From Coemansia sp. RSA 922 (taxonomy: Eukaryota > Kickxellomycota > Kickxellomycetes > Kickxellales > Kickxellaceae): 47,439 bases of DNA. This document shows, piece by piece, positions 35,832-44,835 of the stretch. The stretch covers positions 1-47,439 of the forward strand of contig JANBQS010000042.1 of NCBI GenBank assembly GCA_027577415.1, given 5' to 3'. Numbering within the stretch: the stretch's first letter is position 1; every line of letters starts with the position of its first letter. A program made the translations under genes and the position numbers. The notes beneath the pieces were generated by a model. That model did not search any database, was not told where the DNA came from, and saw nothing but the letters and a program-made list of their open reading frames with translations.

Positions 35832-37090
35832 ATGAAACTTGTAAGTTGCTTGACTACATGCAGACGTGTGATTTAAAGCTAGATTGTGTTTATTTGGGCA
35901 ATATGCTGGGTACCAAGAGCTCTAAATAGCGCAGTGTGGGGATACCCAGCCTTAGGCGCAATGGTGCTTTTGCCTCGCGTACCAAAGATATAGTTTTTGA
36001 CATTAGTCAATAAATTTCTATTATTGGCAAGTGTAGAGGTAGTGTGACGATTCAATCGAGTCACCGTCACCTAAACCTTGACAGCAACAAGCAAGGACGA
36101 CATCATGTACATAGACAAGCTCCACCTAAAGTCTCACACACACTATAATGCGTCAAGTGGATAGCACAACAGTCCAGCCAAGAACCTGACAAAGAGGCAA
36201 GCATGGCAAACCCCGCAAGTAGAACTACATCTACATTGATCTGGAGTGTACATCTTGACTTTCAGTTAATCGCGGCTACTTGCTGTATTTACAAGTTGGG
36301 CCATTTGTGCTCTCTTGTCTAATAAAAAAATACGAGGGCGTAAACATCATGTACGAAGAGTTTATTTTTTTTCCCGCAGCGAGCATAAACTCCATTAGTC
36401 AATAAAAGGATTGCCAAAGTCAGGGCAAATCCGAACTCAAACTTTAAAGTTGTAATGAAAGGGTCCTTGCAATGGACGTGAGTCTGAATGTGTACTCTCG
36501 CTTTTCAGCACGCAAGTGATGGCATAATGTCATCCACTCCCAGAGAGAAAAGAATCACAAATTTATTGCTACATTAAAATGGCGATAAAGAGATAAAAAT
36601 TCAATCGCTTCCCCACTGATCAAATAAAAAGTTAATCAAAGGGTCTGTTTTTCAGGGACAATCAAACGCCCCTGGACTGCGGAGCGATAAGAACAGACAA
36701 CAGCCATACAAGGTGTGGACGCGTTCTGGCTCTTTCAGCCATGGACGGTCCACAAAAAGGATCCACATGCTTGTCATGGACCCATGTCACCTGGTTACCA
36801 CGTCTGTTGTCTCCTTCTCGTGCAGAAGATGATGACGGCTCCCCTCTTCCCTCTTCAAGTGAAGTGGTGGCTTGAACCGATTGCCGCGTTGGAGGATGAC
36901 TGGTAGTCACAGAAATGCCAACTGGAAAATACAAGAGTACGTCACTTGTCGGCAGGTATAAATAACGCGTCAGGTCCTACCTTTTTTTTCTCTTCCTCCT
37001 CATCATCCACTCGCATTCGCATTTTTTTCATTTTTCATCTTTACAGCATTTCACATACATTACCTTCCCCCCCCCTTTTCCTCCACAGCA
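35832..37090. other. Long gene-poor stretch
   Basis: No supportable gene. ATTAGTCAATAAA occurs twice (36002-36014 and 36394-36406) and CATCATGTAC twice (36101-36110 and 36345-36354), hinting at an old duplication of some 250-390 bases. The right end is the promoter of the 37.1 kb gene. Confidence 0.5.
36938..36970 (+). promoter_or_regulatory. Promoter of the repeat-tailed membrane protein
   Basis: TACGTCAC at 36938-36945 (CREB/ATF-type half site), TATAAATA at 36957-36964 and ACGCGT directly after at 36965-36970, then a T/C-rich leader to the ATG at 37091. The element types are known; occupancy is inference. Confidence 0.5.
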
Positions 37091-39802
37091 ATGAGACCCG
37101 GCTTCGTCGGCCTCTGTGCTGCCGCGCTCCTCTCTGGCGCACTCGGCCAGGGCGTGGCCCCAACTACAAACGCGCAGACGCCTCCCAGCGCCCCGACCGG
37201 CCCCACACACGCTCAGACGCCTCTTGGCGCCTTGACCCAGGATGATGATGACGATGACGGCTGGCGAGCAAGCCTTAGCTTGCCATGCCCACAGGCCACT
37301 CATCAGGCCGGGGTTACAATTGACCGGGTTTGGGGGGCGCACCGATGCCGAGGCATGTTATTTGTGCCTCGGCCAACAGCCGCTGCCCCGACATGGGCAG
37401 TGGGCAGTCATGCAAGTTGGCCAGTACCAGTTTCGTCCATCCCGCCCGCCTGGTTAATAGAAGAAATTCAAGATGAGGCCACGCCAGAAGCGACACCACA
37501 GGATGGCTGGCCAACTGAGGCCGCTCCAGCTCCATTGGCGACAGAGGCTGCACCGACTCCTTCGCCAAGGAGGTATATTGGCACTTTCTGGCCGCGAGAG
37601 GGTGGCCAAGACCTGTTGCCAACGGAGGGCACGCTGACTCGCTCGTCGACACGATATATATCGACTCTCTGGCCGTGGGAGGATGGCCAAAGTCCCTTGC
37701 CGACGGAGGCAGCTACAAGTCCCTCGATGACAGACGCTACCCCGACTGCAAGGCCAACGGTGGCTGCGCAGCTAACTCAGTCGACGCAGGAGGACGCCTT
37801 CAACTTTCTAGCGGTGGATGACATATCGAGCTTGGCCGTTGTTACCATCGGCATCGCTATCATTGCCATAATCGGGGCTGACCTCCAGCGGCAACCTACG
37901 AAATTGCCATCCGACGACAACAGTGGCGGCGACGGCGACAACAATGGCGGCGACGGCGACGGCGATGCTGCGCCAAAAGGAGGCGCGCACCCAGGAGAGT
38001 CGAATTATCCTCAGCTCCCGCCGGTGGTTGAGCGCGACAACAGCCCACACAAGGAGCTGAATCCTCCTCCGCTCCTGCTGGCGACTGAGCGCGACAATGT
38101 CTCACACAAGGAGCTGAATCCTCCTCAGCTCCCGCCGGTGGTTGAGCACGACGACCAGCGAAAGGAGTCCAGCGACGACCACGCTGACAAGCCCGGCAGT
38201 GACAACGACGGCGACGGTGACGGCAATGGCGCTGCCTCATCCAAAGAAAGTGCGCGCCCAGAGTTGCTATCCAGCGATGCTGCTGATGCGTCCATCGGCA
38301 CTGATGCTAGCAAGGTCGTCGGCAGTCCAATTACTAGCAGCACCCCTACGCCGCCAGAAACGCCCCATGTGGGAGACAACATATCCAGGGTTGACATAGC
38401 TGCTCAGCTTGCGGGACCGGTTCCCGCCGCTAGAGCGTCCTCGCCCGTTATTACCGAGACAGTAGTAGTTGCTCCTGCGCAGCCCGCGGCCGACAGCGGG
38501 CCTGGCAGCACACCTCCAACTAGACTGAACCGTAAGAGGAAGCAGCCCACGCGCATGCCGCATCCCAAGCGCTTCAATAGTGACGTCCCTGCCACGCTTA
38601 GCGTGATGCCTATCAGCCCAGCGACCACTATACAGCCTTCGCTGGAGCCCGTTGCCGCTGAGCCCGGGACAATCGGCAGTTTACTCGATCTCGTGGATGC
38701 TGCGCGCAGAGCTGCACGTCTTGCTATGCCACCGCCGAGTAGCAGGGACAAGGGCAAGGCGCCTGTGTACACCCCCGCCAAAAAGTCCACTAAGAACGAC
38801 AGCAGCAACGCGGCCGGGTCAAGAGATCCACCGCTCACCGGCTCAAGTAGGTGGCACGAAAGGCGGCCAGCGGGAGCTGCGTCGCAGCCAGACGACTCGA
38901 GTGACGACGAGCAGACGTACACACTCACGCGCATAGACAAATTAGTGATAATGTTCAGCTATCTGTCTGTCCGCGATGGCGAAAAGTTCGTCGGGAAAGC
39001 GCATGCCGACCTCCAGGCACAGTTGGGTGGTGGGCCTGGCCCGGTCATTACGAGCACTGGGAGCATATTATTCGGTGCTGACAACATCGACAGACTCTTT
39101 ACGTTTGCCCACGACTCTGTCACAATTAAGAGCGTGCAGCAGGCGTATGCCGCTCTGTGTACCGGGAACCGCCTGCAGTTTGCAGACAGAGCGCGGCAGA
39201 TGCTGCACGACATATACGGCATGCCGGTAATGGATGCTAGTACTCCAGCGCAAGGCGATGACAGCAAGGTAAGCAGGACTCACATGCTGGGCTTTCTCGA
39301 TTGCCTGCCCGTCGAGGACCGCCGGCTGCTCCTGCACCAGGCGATGATGGACGTACATGCTCCACAAGCCGCGCCGCTGACCACGCCCATCCCTCAACAT
39401 GCCACAACCGTTGACATGATGAGCGTCATCTACACTTGGTCGCAAGATGAACGCCAGCTCTTCCTCGACGAAGCGTTCGCAAGGGACGACGAGCCTGCAA
39501 GGGACGACGAAGCGTTCGCAAGTGATGAGCCTGCAAGGGACGACGCGCAGCACACTGCGCCAGTGACCGAGGCCTCTGGCTCCTCCGCTCAAGGCGGCGA
39601 CAATGCGAATATCGATGAGATCCTTTGCTTGGCATATAGCTTGACAAAAGACGACCAAATCCGGCTCTTCACACTGGTACTGGAAGGGGAACAAGCTCCA
39701 CGTACCAAGCAATCAACCCTGGTCGACGAGATAACGGCCGTGGTTGCGACCTGGTCGGATGAGGACCGCCAGCAGTTCCTCAGCCAGCTGATCGTGGACT
39801 AG
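37091..39802 (+). CDS. Signal-peptide/one-TM protein with a repeat-containing cytosolic tail
   Basis: 903 residues. A signal peptide (FVGLCAAALLSGALGQ) is followed by an ectodomain of about 220 residues rich in Pro, Thr and Ala with an Asp run and two copies of RYIxTxWPxExGQ (161 and 188). One membrane segment, LAVVTIGIAIIAIIG, lies near 248-263. The tail starts with Gly/Asp-rich linkers, has three PP-x-VxExD-HKELNPP-type repeats (about 307-355) and ends with some six imperfect helical repeats from about 608 (RIDKLVIMFSYLSVRDGEKF, MLGFLDCLPVEDRRLLL, DMMSVIYTWSQDERQLFL, IDEILCLAYSLTKDDQI, VDEITAVVATWSDEDRQQFL). I know no family with this repeat. A cell-surface sensor or wall-anchoring role is guesswork. 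Confidence 0.75.
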   Translation: MRPGFVGLCAAALLSGALGQGVAPTTNAQTPPSAPTGPTHAQTPLGALTQDDDDDDGWRASLSLPCPQATHQAGVTIDRVWGAHRCRGMLFVPRPTAAAPTWAVGSHASWPVPVSSIPPAWLIEEIQDEATPEATPQDGWPTEAAPAPLATEAAPTPSPRRYIGTFWPREGGQDLLPTEGTLTRSSTRYISTLWPWEDGQSPLPTEAATSPSMTDATPTARPTVAAQLTQSTQEDAFNFLAVDDISSLAVVTIGIAIIAIIGADLQRQPTKLPSDDNSGGDGDNNGGDGDGDAAPKGGAHPGESNYPQLPPVVERDNSPHKELNPPPLLLATERDNVSHKELNPPQLPPVVEHDDQRKESSDDHADKPGSDNDGDGDGNGAASSKESARPELLSSDAADASIGTDASKVVGSPITSSTPTPPETPHVGDNISRVDIAAQLAGPVPAARASSPVITETVVVAPAQPAADSGPGSTPPTRLNRKRKQPTRMPHPKRFNSDVPATLSVMPISPATTIQPSLEPVAAEPGTIGSLLDLVDAARRAARLAMPPPSSRDKGKAPVYTPAKKSTKNDSSNAAGSRDPPLTGSSRWHERRPAGAASQPDDSSDDEQTYTLTRIDKLVIMFSYLSVRDGEKFVGKAHADLQAQLGGGPGPVITSTGSILFGADNIDRLFTFAHDSVTIKSVQQAYAALCTGNRLQFADRARQMLHDIYGMPVMDASTPAQGDDSKVSRTHMLGFLDCLPVEDRRLLLHQAMMDVHAPQAAPLTTPIPQHATTVDMMSVIYTWSQDERQLFLDEAFARDDEPARDDEAFASDEPARDDAQHTAPVTEASGSSAQGGDNANIDEILCLAYSLTKDDQIRLFTLVLEGEQAPRTKQSTLVDEITAVVATWSDEDRQQFLSQLIVD

Positions 39803-40220
39803 CGCACTGACGTCGACTACACCACACTTTTTAGCAATTCCATTTTTTTTGTATAATATAGCTCATTCATACCTCAGTTGCCCAGCACTCGGCCAAAAGT
39901 CGGCATTTCAAATAAGGTTGCAATAGAGAATAAAAAAATATTATAGATTGAAAACGAAATAAAATATTTAATACCATGTGGGAGAAGGGAGCTATGACCC
40001 GGACCTGTTTAAAGGTGAGACAAAAGCTAATATAGTGATATTACAGGAGCGTATATGAAATAAGAAGACAGAGGTGTGGGCCAACTTCAACAGGCATCGA
40101 AAGCTTTTTTTAGCCATCCCCAGCTGTCATTGGCGCACATGACATGAATCATGTATAAAGGCATTTTCTTCTAATACATGCACAAAGTAAAGATAATTAC
40201 ATATGTTTTGATTTTATTTA
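39803..40220. other. Intergenic region between convergent genes
   Basis: A/T-rich, with several AATAAA-like and TATTTA stretches suited to 3'-end formation on both strands. No gene seen. Confidence 0.5.
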
Positions 40221-42899
40221 CTAATTGACAAAGGAAGTAGGAGAATTGTGAGTATGCAGGGTATTAGTTGGTATAGAGATTACAGACTCTGACATTAATA
40301 GCCGATCATAGTGTTTTACTTTTGTTCCCAACAAAGACCCAAGTGAGTATCGATCCAAACCCAAGAACCGAAGCGGATATGCAACAGCGAGATTAACAAG
40401 AAATTGATCACCATCACCCGCATACCGACGAAGCAACTGTGCCAATAGCTCAGAAAGCAAAGCGTCAGACACAGTGTCTGCAGGCATCTCAGTAGTAACA
40501 ATGTCAGACGGAGCAACAGACATTGGGGAGATCCAACCACGCCAGATACTCCGAGATGAATCAATAAATGTCTGTAGACCGATAGTATAGCAGGTACCGG
40601 CCAAGCAAAAGTATCGCGCAACGTAGAACCCCTCCGACGGCAAACAAACACGGTCAACTACCAGCGGCATAACTCCCATCTCTGACACCGAGCCCCAGGC
40701 AAGAACGACGAGGTTGCCGATTCTCGTAAAGCAGTCGTCAGCATCGTCAGCAGCGGCACAGAGCACCTGCGATATTACACACACGCCAGAAAGCGTCGGC
40801 GGCTGAGCAGCCGGGTCGTCCACGGGCATCATCGCCGAGTACTTGGGCGCATGCACAGGGCAAAGCGCGCGGCGCCAGGCGGCCGAGTACTGGATCTCCG
40901 ACGACGACGAAGAAGCGGGCTGGGCGGCAGCAACCAAAAGGCAGGGGAGATGGTACGCAGCGTCCGCGCACGGAACAGGCGCGCAGCAGCGGAAGGAGGC
41001 CCCGGGGCGCGCGCACAGGGCACAGCTGCAGCCGGCGTCCGCCAGCGCGCCCTCAAAGCGCACCAGCCGCCGGCCGGCGTCAACGGAGCGCGGGCCCCAG
41101 GCCCAGGCCAGGCACTCGACGTGGGCCCACGCTGGCGCAGGCGCGTCGGTGCTGGAGCCAAACGGAACCAGGCGGCCCAGCTGCTGCGGCCCCGAGAAGC
41201 CGTCGCCGCGCAGGCCGCACAGCGCGCAGCAGCAGCGAGCGTCGCCGGGCGGCGGCGGCTGGCAGAAGCGGGCCTGCAGGCGGTCGAGGGCGAAGCGCTC
41301 GTAGTCGAAGCGGACGTCGGACTGGGTGAGGCTCAGGAGGAGGTTGGCGGCCTCCGTTTCGATCTCGGGCTTAGTAATAATACTGTCAATAACATCGTCA
41401 GACCCCATAACACCATCAGACTCAATCACCCCGCGCAGACACCGCGGCAGGCAGTCGGGCGGCGCGGCTCCCGCGCGCAAAGGGCCGCACGCGGGGCACA
41501 CGTACGCGGCGTCCTCGCGCGCGATCAGCGCCGCGTACACGGGCGGCGTCAGCGACGGGTCGCAGGCCGCGTGCACCCACACGCCGCACACGTCGCAGCA
41601 GACCATCGTCGACGCCGCCGCCGCGTCGGCGTACGTCGCCACGCACGCGGGGCACACGCGGCCGCGGCCGATCTGCGCGGCGCAGTGGCCGCACACGCAC
41701 GAGTCGTACGCCCACGCCGCGCGCGCGTCCCAGTCGGCGGCGTCCGCGCCCATCGTGAAGCCGCACTCGAGGCACCGCACGCACGCGTCGCACAGCCGCC
41801 GCCCGCCGCCCGCGTCTGCCCGCTGCCGCGAACACCGCGCGTGCGTGCGCAGCCCACACGCGGCGCACGCAAGAAGCTCGGCGCCGTCCGCCACAACGCA
41901 CGTGGCGCACACGCTGCATGCAGGGCACACGAGCCGCCGGTCCGCGCCCGTCGCCGCGCAGAACGCGTGGTACCGGTCCCCGCACACGTGGCACGCCCGC
42001 AGCGCCGCGCCGCCCGAGCCGCACGCCACGCACAGGCTGCGCAGCGACGGCGCCGAGCGCGCCACCAGCGTCGCGGCGACGCCAGCCTCGGCCGCGCACG
42101 ACACTTGCGGGCGGCGGGCGCGGCGGGCGCTCAGCCACGCGTCGGTGGCCGCGCCGATTGCCTGGCGCAGCGCCTGGCGCCGCCTTGCGCCGACGGCCTT
42201 GCGCTCGTCGCGCGGGTACGCGTCGGCGGCGGCCTGGAACGCGTCCAGCACCTGGCGCACGGCCGCGTCGTCGGGCTCGGCGTCGCTGCTGTCGGCCGTC
42301 GGCACGCGCGACAGCTTGGCGTGGCGCGCCATGTCGGGGATGCTCTTGCGCTTGCGCCCCGGCGCCATGGCCGTCGCGGCCGCCGCCGCCGCGCGCCGCT
42401 GGCTGACGCAGCCCAGCGCCAGGCCCTGCGCCACCTGCTGCGCAAGCCCGTCTACTGCGCTCGCCGACTCGTCCGACTCCGCAGCCTGGCGCGCAGTAAA
42501 CGCGCGCCTAAGCGTGTCCAGCGAGACCTCCGCCCCCTCGCCAGCCCTGACGCGGCACGCCGTCCACCCGTTGACCGCCACTCTGCTCTCGCCGCTGGAC
42601 GCCCGTGCCTGCTGCGCGCGCATCACCCGGCACACGGCCGTCGCCCAGGCCGAGGGCGTGTCAAACTCCGCCCGCATGAACTCCGCGCCCGCGAGCGGCT
42701 GCGCAAAGTCGCTGGGCACCGGCGTCCACCGCGCGTCCAGCCGCCCTGAGGCGCTGACCACTGCGCTGAACGGCCAGCTGTTGCACACCACCACGGCCCC
42801 TGCTTGGAGTAGGCCAGCGGAGACTAAATCCAAAAGACTTGTTTTGCCCGCTACTGCTGTCTTTTGCTTCTGCCGCTCTTTGTTTGCCTTTCGCCCCAT
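40221..42899 (-). CDS. RAMA-PHD-extended PHD-FYRN/FYRC chromatin protein (MLL-like without SET)
   Basis: 892 residues from the ATG at 42899 (MGRKANKERQKQK). Residues 20-118 fit a RAMA domain (SLLDLVSAGLLQAG, TPSAWATAV, VAVNGWTACRV). A cluster of PHD-type zinc fingers follows: about 290-327 (CVAC, CHVC, HAFC, CPAC), 331-372 and 434-471 (CDVCGVWVHAAC, CPAC). An extended PHD runs from 558 to 682 (CALCGLRG, WAHVECLAWAWGP, CALCARPGASFRC, HLPC, CPVH). FYRN is at about 725-790 (RIGNLVVLAWGSV, CLPSEGFYVARYF) and an FYRC-like end at 800-870 (LRFLGLDRYSLGSLLG). Extended PHD plus FYRN/FYRC is the layout of MLL/KMT2 methyltransferases, but no SET domain is present. Likely a nuclear reader of chromatin; RAMA domains are proposed to recognise modified DNA. 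The coding region is strikingly GC-rich. Confidence 0.83.
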   Translation of the reverse strand: MGRKANKERQKQKTAVAGKTSLLDLVSAGLLQAGAVVVCNSWPFSAVVSASGRLDARWTPVPSDFAQPLAGAEFMRAEFDTPSAWATAVCRVMRAQQARASSGESRVAVNGWTACRVRAGEGAEVSLDTLRRAFTARQAAESDESASAVDGLAQQVAQGLALGCVSQRRAAAAAATAMAPGRKRKSIPDMARHAKLSRVPTADSSDAEPDDAAVRQVLDAFQAAADAYPRDERKAVGARRRQALRQAIGAATDAWLSARRARRPQVSCAAEAGVAATLVARSAPSLRSLCVACGSGGAALRACHVCGDRYHAFCAATGADRRLVCPACSVCATCVVADGAELLACAACGLRTHARCSRQRADAGGGRRLCDACVRCLECGFTMGADAADWDARAAWAYDSCVCGHCAAQIGRGRVCPACVATYADAAAASTMVCCDVCGVWVHAACDPSLTPPVYAALIAREDAAYVCPACGPLRAGAAPPDCLPRCLRGVIESDGVMGSDDVIDSIITKPEIETEAANLLLSLTQSDVRFDYERFALDRLQARFCQPPPPGDARCCCALCGLRGDGFSGPQQLGRLVPFGSSTDAPAPAWAHVECLAWAWGPRSVDAGRRLVRFEGALADAGCSCALCARPGASFRCCAPVPCADAAYHLPCLLVAAAQPASSSSSEIQYSAAWRRALCPVHAPKYSAMMPVDDPAAQPPTLSGVCVISQVLCAAADDADDCFTRIGNLVVLAWGSVSEMGVMPLVVDRVCLPSEGFYVARYFCLAGTCYTIGLQTFIDSSRSIWRGWISPMSVAPSDIVTTEMPADTVSDALLSELLAQLLRRYAGDGDQFLVNLAVAYPLRFLGLDRYSLGSLLGTKVKHYDRLLMSESVISIPTNTLHTHNSPTSFVN

Positions 42900-43195
42900 G
42901 TGACCTAATTGAAAAAAAAAGACGACGGAATTATAGTGTTGGAAAATGCAAGCAATTGTAATGACATGGAAGCGCATTCTTGCTCAGCAAGAGAGTAAAA
43001 AGTCAGCTTGACCAAGCCGAGCCGCTTTCTCCAGCTCGCTTGTCATATGAGTGCTCATGGAACAATCCATTCCCCCCAACCCCAAGCAGCTCCAAAAAAA
43101 AAAATGTCTAGAGCATCCATCCCCCTCCTTTTTTCTCTTGAACTCTCTCTTCTTTTTTTGTCATCTAGCGATTACTTTTCTTTTCTTTTTTTGAA

Positions 43196-44788
43196 ATGAG
43201 TTATCACGGTTCTAATAACGACTACGGTGGCGGCGGTGGATATCGTCAGGAAGAAGTTGGCGGCTTCCGCATTCCCGACCAGGATGAGTACAACCAAGAG
43301 GAGACCACTACTCGTGCCTATGGCGACAATAACAACAACTACAACAACAGTGGTTATGGTGGTCCTCCTGGCCCTGGATATGGCGGTAACAACAACAACA
43401 ACAACAACAACTACGGCGGTAACAACTCTCGTCCTCCTCCTCAGCAGCAGCAGCACCATCAGCAGGGTGGATACAACTCTGGCTACGACTCTCGTCCCCC
43501 TCCTCAACAGCAGGGTGGATACGGTGGCCCCCAGGGCAGCAACTATGGTGGTGGTGGGAACAACTCCCCCTATGGTGGTGGGAACAACTCTGCCTATGGT
43601 GGAAACAATAACTCCCGCCCTCCTCCCCAGCAGCAGCACCAGCAACAACCACAGCAGCAGTATGGTGGTGGCAACAACTCGGGCTACGATAGGCCTCAAG
43701 GCGGCAACAACAATTCGGGCTATGGCGGTGGTGGCAACGCTCCCAATCGTCCTCCTCAGGGTGGCAACTCTGGCCCTTCTGCCAGCCACTACCAAGGCGG
43801 CGGCGGCGGCAACCAAGGCCCACCTCGTCCTCAGAACCAGGGCCAAGGTCAGGGTCCTCCACGTCCTCAGAACCAGGGTCCCCCACGCCCACAGAGTGGT
43901 GGACAGGGTTCTTCGGGTGGAGGCGGTGACATGCTAAGCGCTCTCCTGGGCGGTGGTGGCGGTGGCGCAAAGGCTGGCGGCGGCGGAGGTGGCCTTGATT
44001 TAGCTTCTCTGGCACCACTTGCTGCTGGTCTCCTCGGCGGAGGCGGAGCCAAGGCTAGTGGCGGCGGTGGAGGAAACCCTCTGGGCGCTCTCATGGGAGG
44101 AGGAGGCGGCGGCGGTGGCGGTGGTGGAGCAGGCGGACTAGGAGCTCTTGCTGCGCTGATGCCCATGGCCATGGGTATGCTTGGCGGTGCTGGAGGAAAG
44201 AGCAGCGGCGGCGGTGGGGGTGCTGGTGGTCTAGGGCCTCTTATGGGCATGGCATCTTCATTCCTTGGCGGTGGTGGAGGCAAGGCTAGCAGCGGTGGTG
44301 GTGGTAACCAGGCCAGCTTCTTTTCCAAGATTCTTGGCAACGTATTCGGCAGCGGCACTCGCGACATTGCCAGCGGACACATGGATGGACTGGGCCCAGA
44401 AGATGCGAAAATGGTCTACGAGGAAATCTACAACGTCCGCCGCAAGCAAGGTCTAAAGGAGTTTAACGACGACCAGCTAGGCGGTGCTGCTGCAGTCTAT
44501 GCTTTTATGGAGCTGAAGCGCAGAGGCAAAGTTGCTGACGGCATTGACGAGCAGGAACAACAGGAAATGCTGGGTGCTGTCATGGGCGAGGCTGTCAACC
44601 TTTACGAAATTAACAGTAACGAAAGAGGCAGAGCTGATAAGGAACTGACTGCCACGGCTGCTGTACACTCGGCACTCAAGCTTATCGATGAGGCAGCCAG
44701 ACTACAGCAACAGCAGCACCAGCAACAGTCGTACCAGCAGCAGTCGTACGATTCTCCAGGTGGTTTCTATGATGGTGGTCGCTACTAA
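43196..44788 (+). CDS. Prion-like Gly/Asn/Gln/Tyr-rich protein with conserved helical C-terminus
   Basis: 530 residues. Residues 1-200 are made of Gly, Asn, Tyr, Gln and Pro repeats (GGYGGPQG, NNSGYGG, RPPPQQQ types), a composition typical of prion-like phase-separating segments. Residues 200-370 hold poly-Gly runs alternating with short hydrophobic pieces (MLSALLGGG, LGALMGGG). The C-terminal 140 residues form a helical domain with FFSKILGNVFG, DAKMVYEEIYNVRRKQG, GGAAAVYAFMELKRRG and ELTATAAVHSALKLIDEA, then a Gln-rich tail. This resembles fungal proteins with a small Ala-rich helical domain of unknown function (DUF7721-like at best). The G/N/Q-rich part makes long chance frames in other phases, which I ignore. 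Confidence 0.75.
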   Translation: MSYHGSNNDYGGGGGYRQEEVGGFRIPDQDEYNQEETTTRAYGDNNNNYNNSGYGGPPGPGYGGNNNNNNNNYGGNNSRPPPQQQQHHQQGGYNSGYDSRPPPQQQGGYGGPQGSNYGGGGNNSPYGGGNNSAYGGNNNSRPPPQQQHQQQPQQQYGGGNNSGYDRPQGGNNNSGYGGGGNAPNRPPQGGNSGPSASHYQGGGGGNQGPPRPQNQGQGQGPPRPQNQGPPRPQSGGQGSSGGGGDMLSALLGGGGGGAKAGGGGGGLDLASLAPLAAGLLGGGGAKASGGGGGNPLGALMGGGGGGGGGGGAGGLGALAALMPMAMGMLGGAGGKSSGGGGGAGGLGPLMGMASSFLGGGGGKASSGGGGNQASFFSKILGNVFGSGTRDIASGHMDGLGPEDAKMVYEEIYNVRRKQGLKEFNDDQLGGAAAVYAFMELKRRGKVADGIDEQEQQEMLGAVMGEAVNLYEINSNERGRADKELTATAAVHSALKLIDEAARLQQQQHQQQSYQQQSYDSPGGFYDGGRY

Positions 44789-44835
44789 ATCCATATTTTA
44801 TTTTTATCTTTATTGAGCGATAATAATAAGACATT

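Noticed and set aside
40851..42903. Very long plus-strand ORFs (632 and 525 codons) opposite the RAMA/PHD gene
   Set aside because: The region is extremely GC-rich, so stop codons are rare in every frame; the proteins are Arg/Ala repeats without motifs, whereas the minus strand has ordered Cys/His fingers.
43380..43690. CRISPR-like or satellite array
   Set aside because: The repeats are coding low-complexity tracts of variable length with no spacers.
43227..44018. Long ORFs in other frames over the Gly/Asn/Gln-rich gene
   Set aside because: Products of trinucleotide-like repeats; only the chosen frame yields the conserved helical C-terminus.
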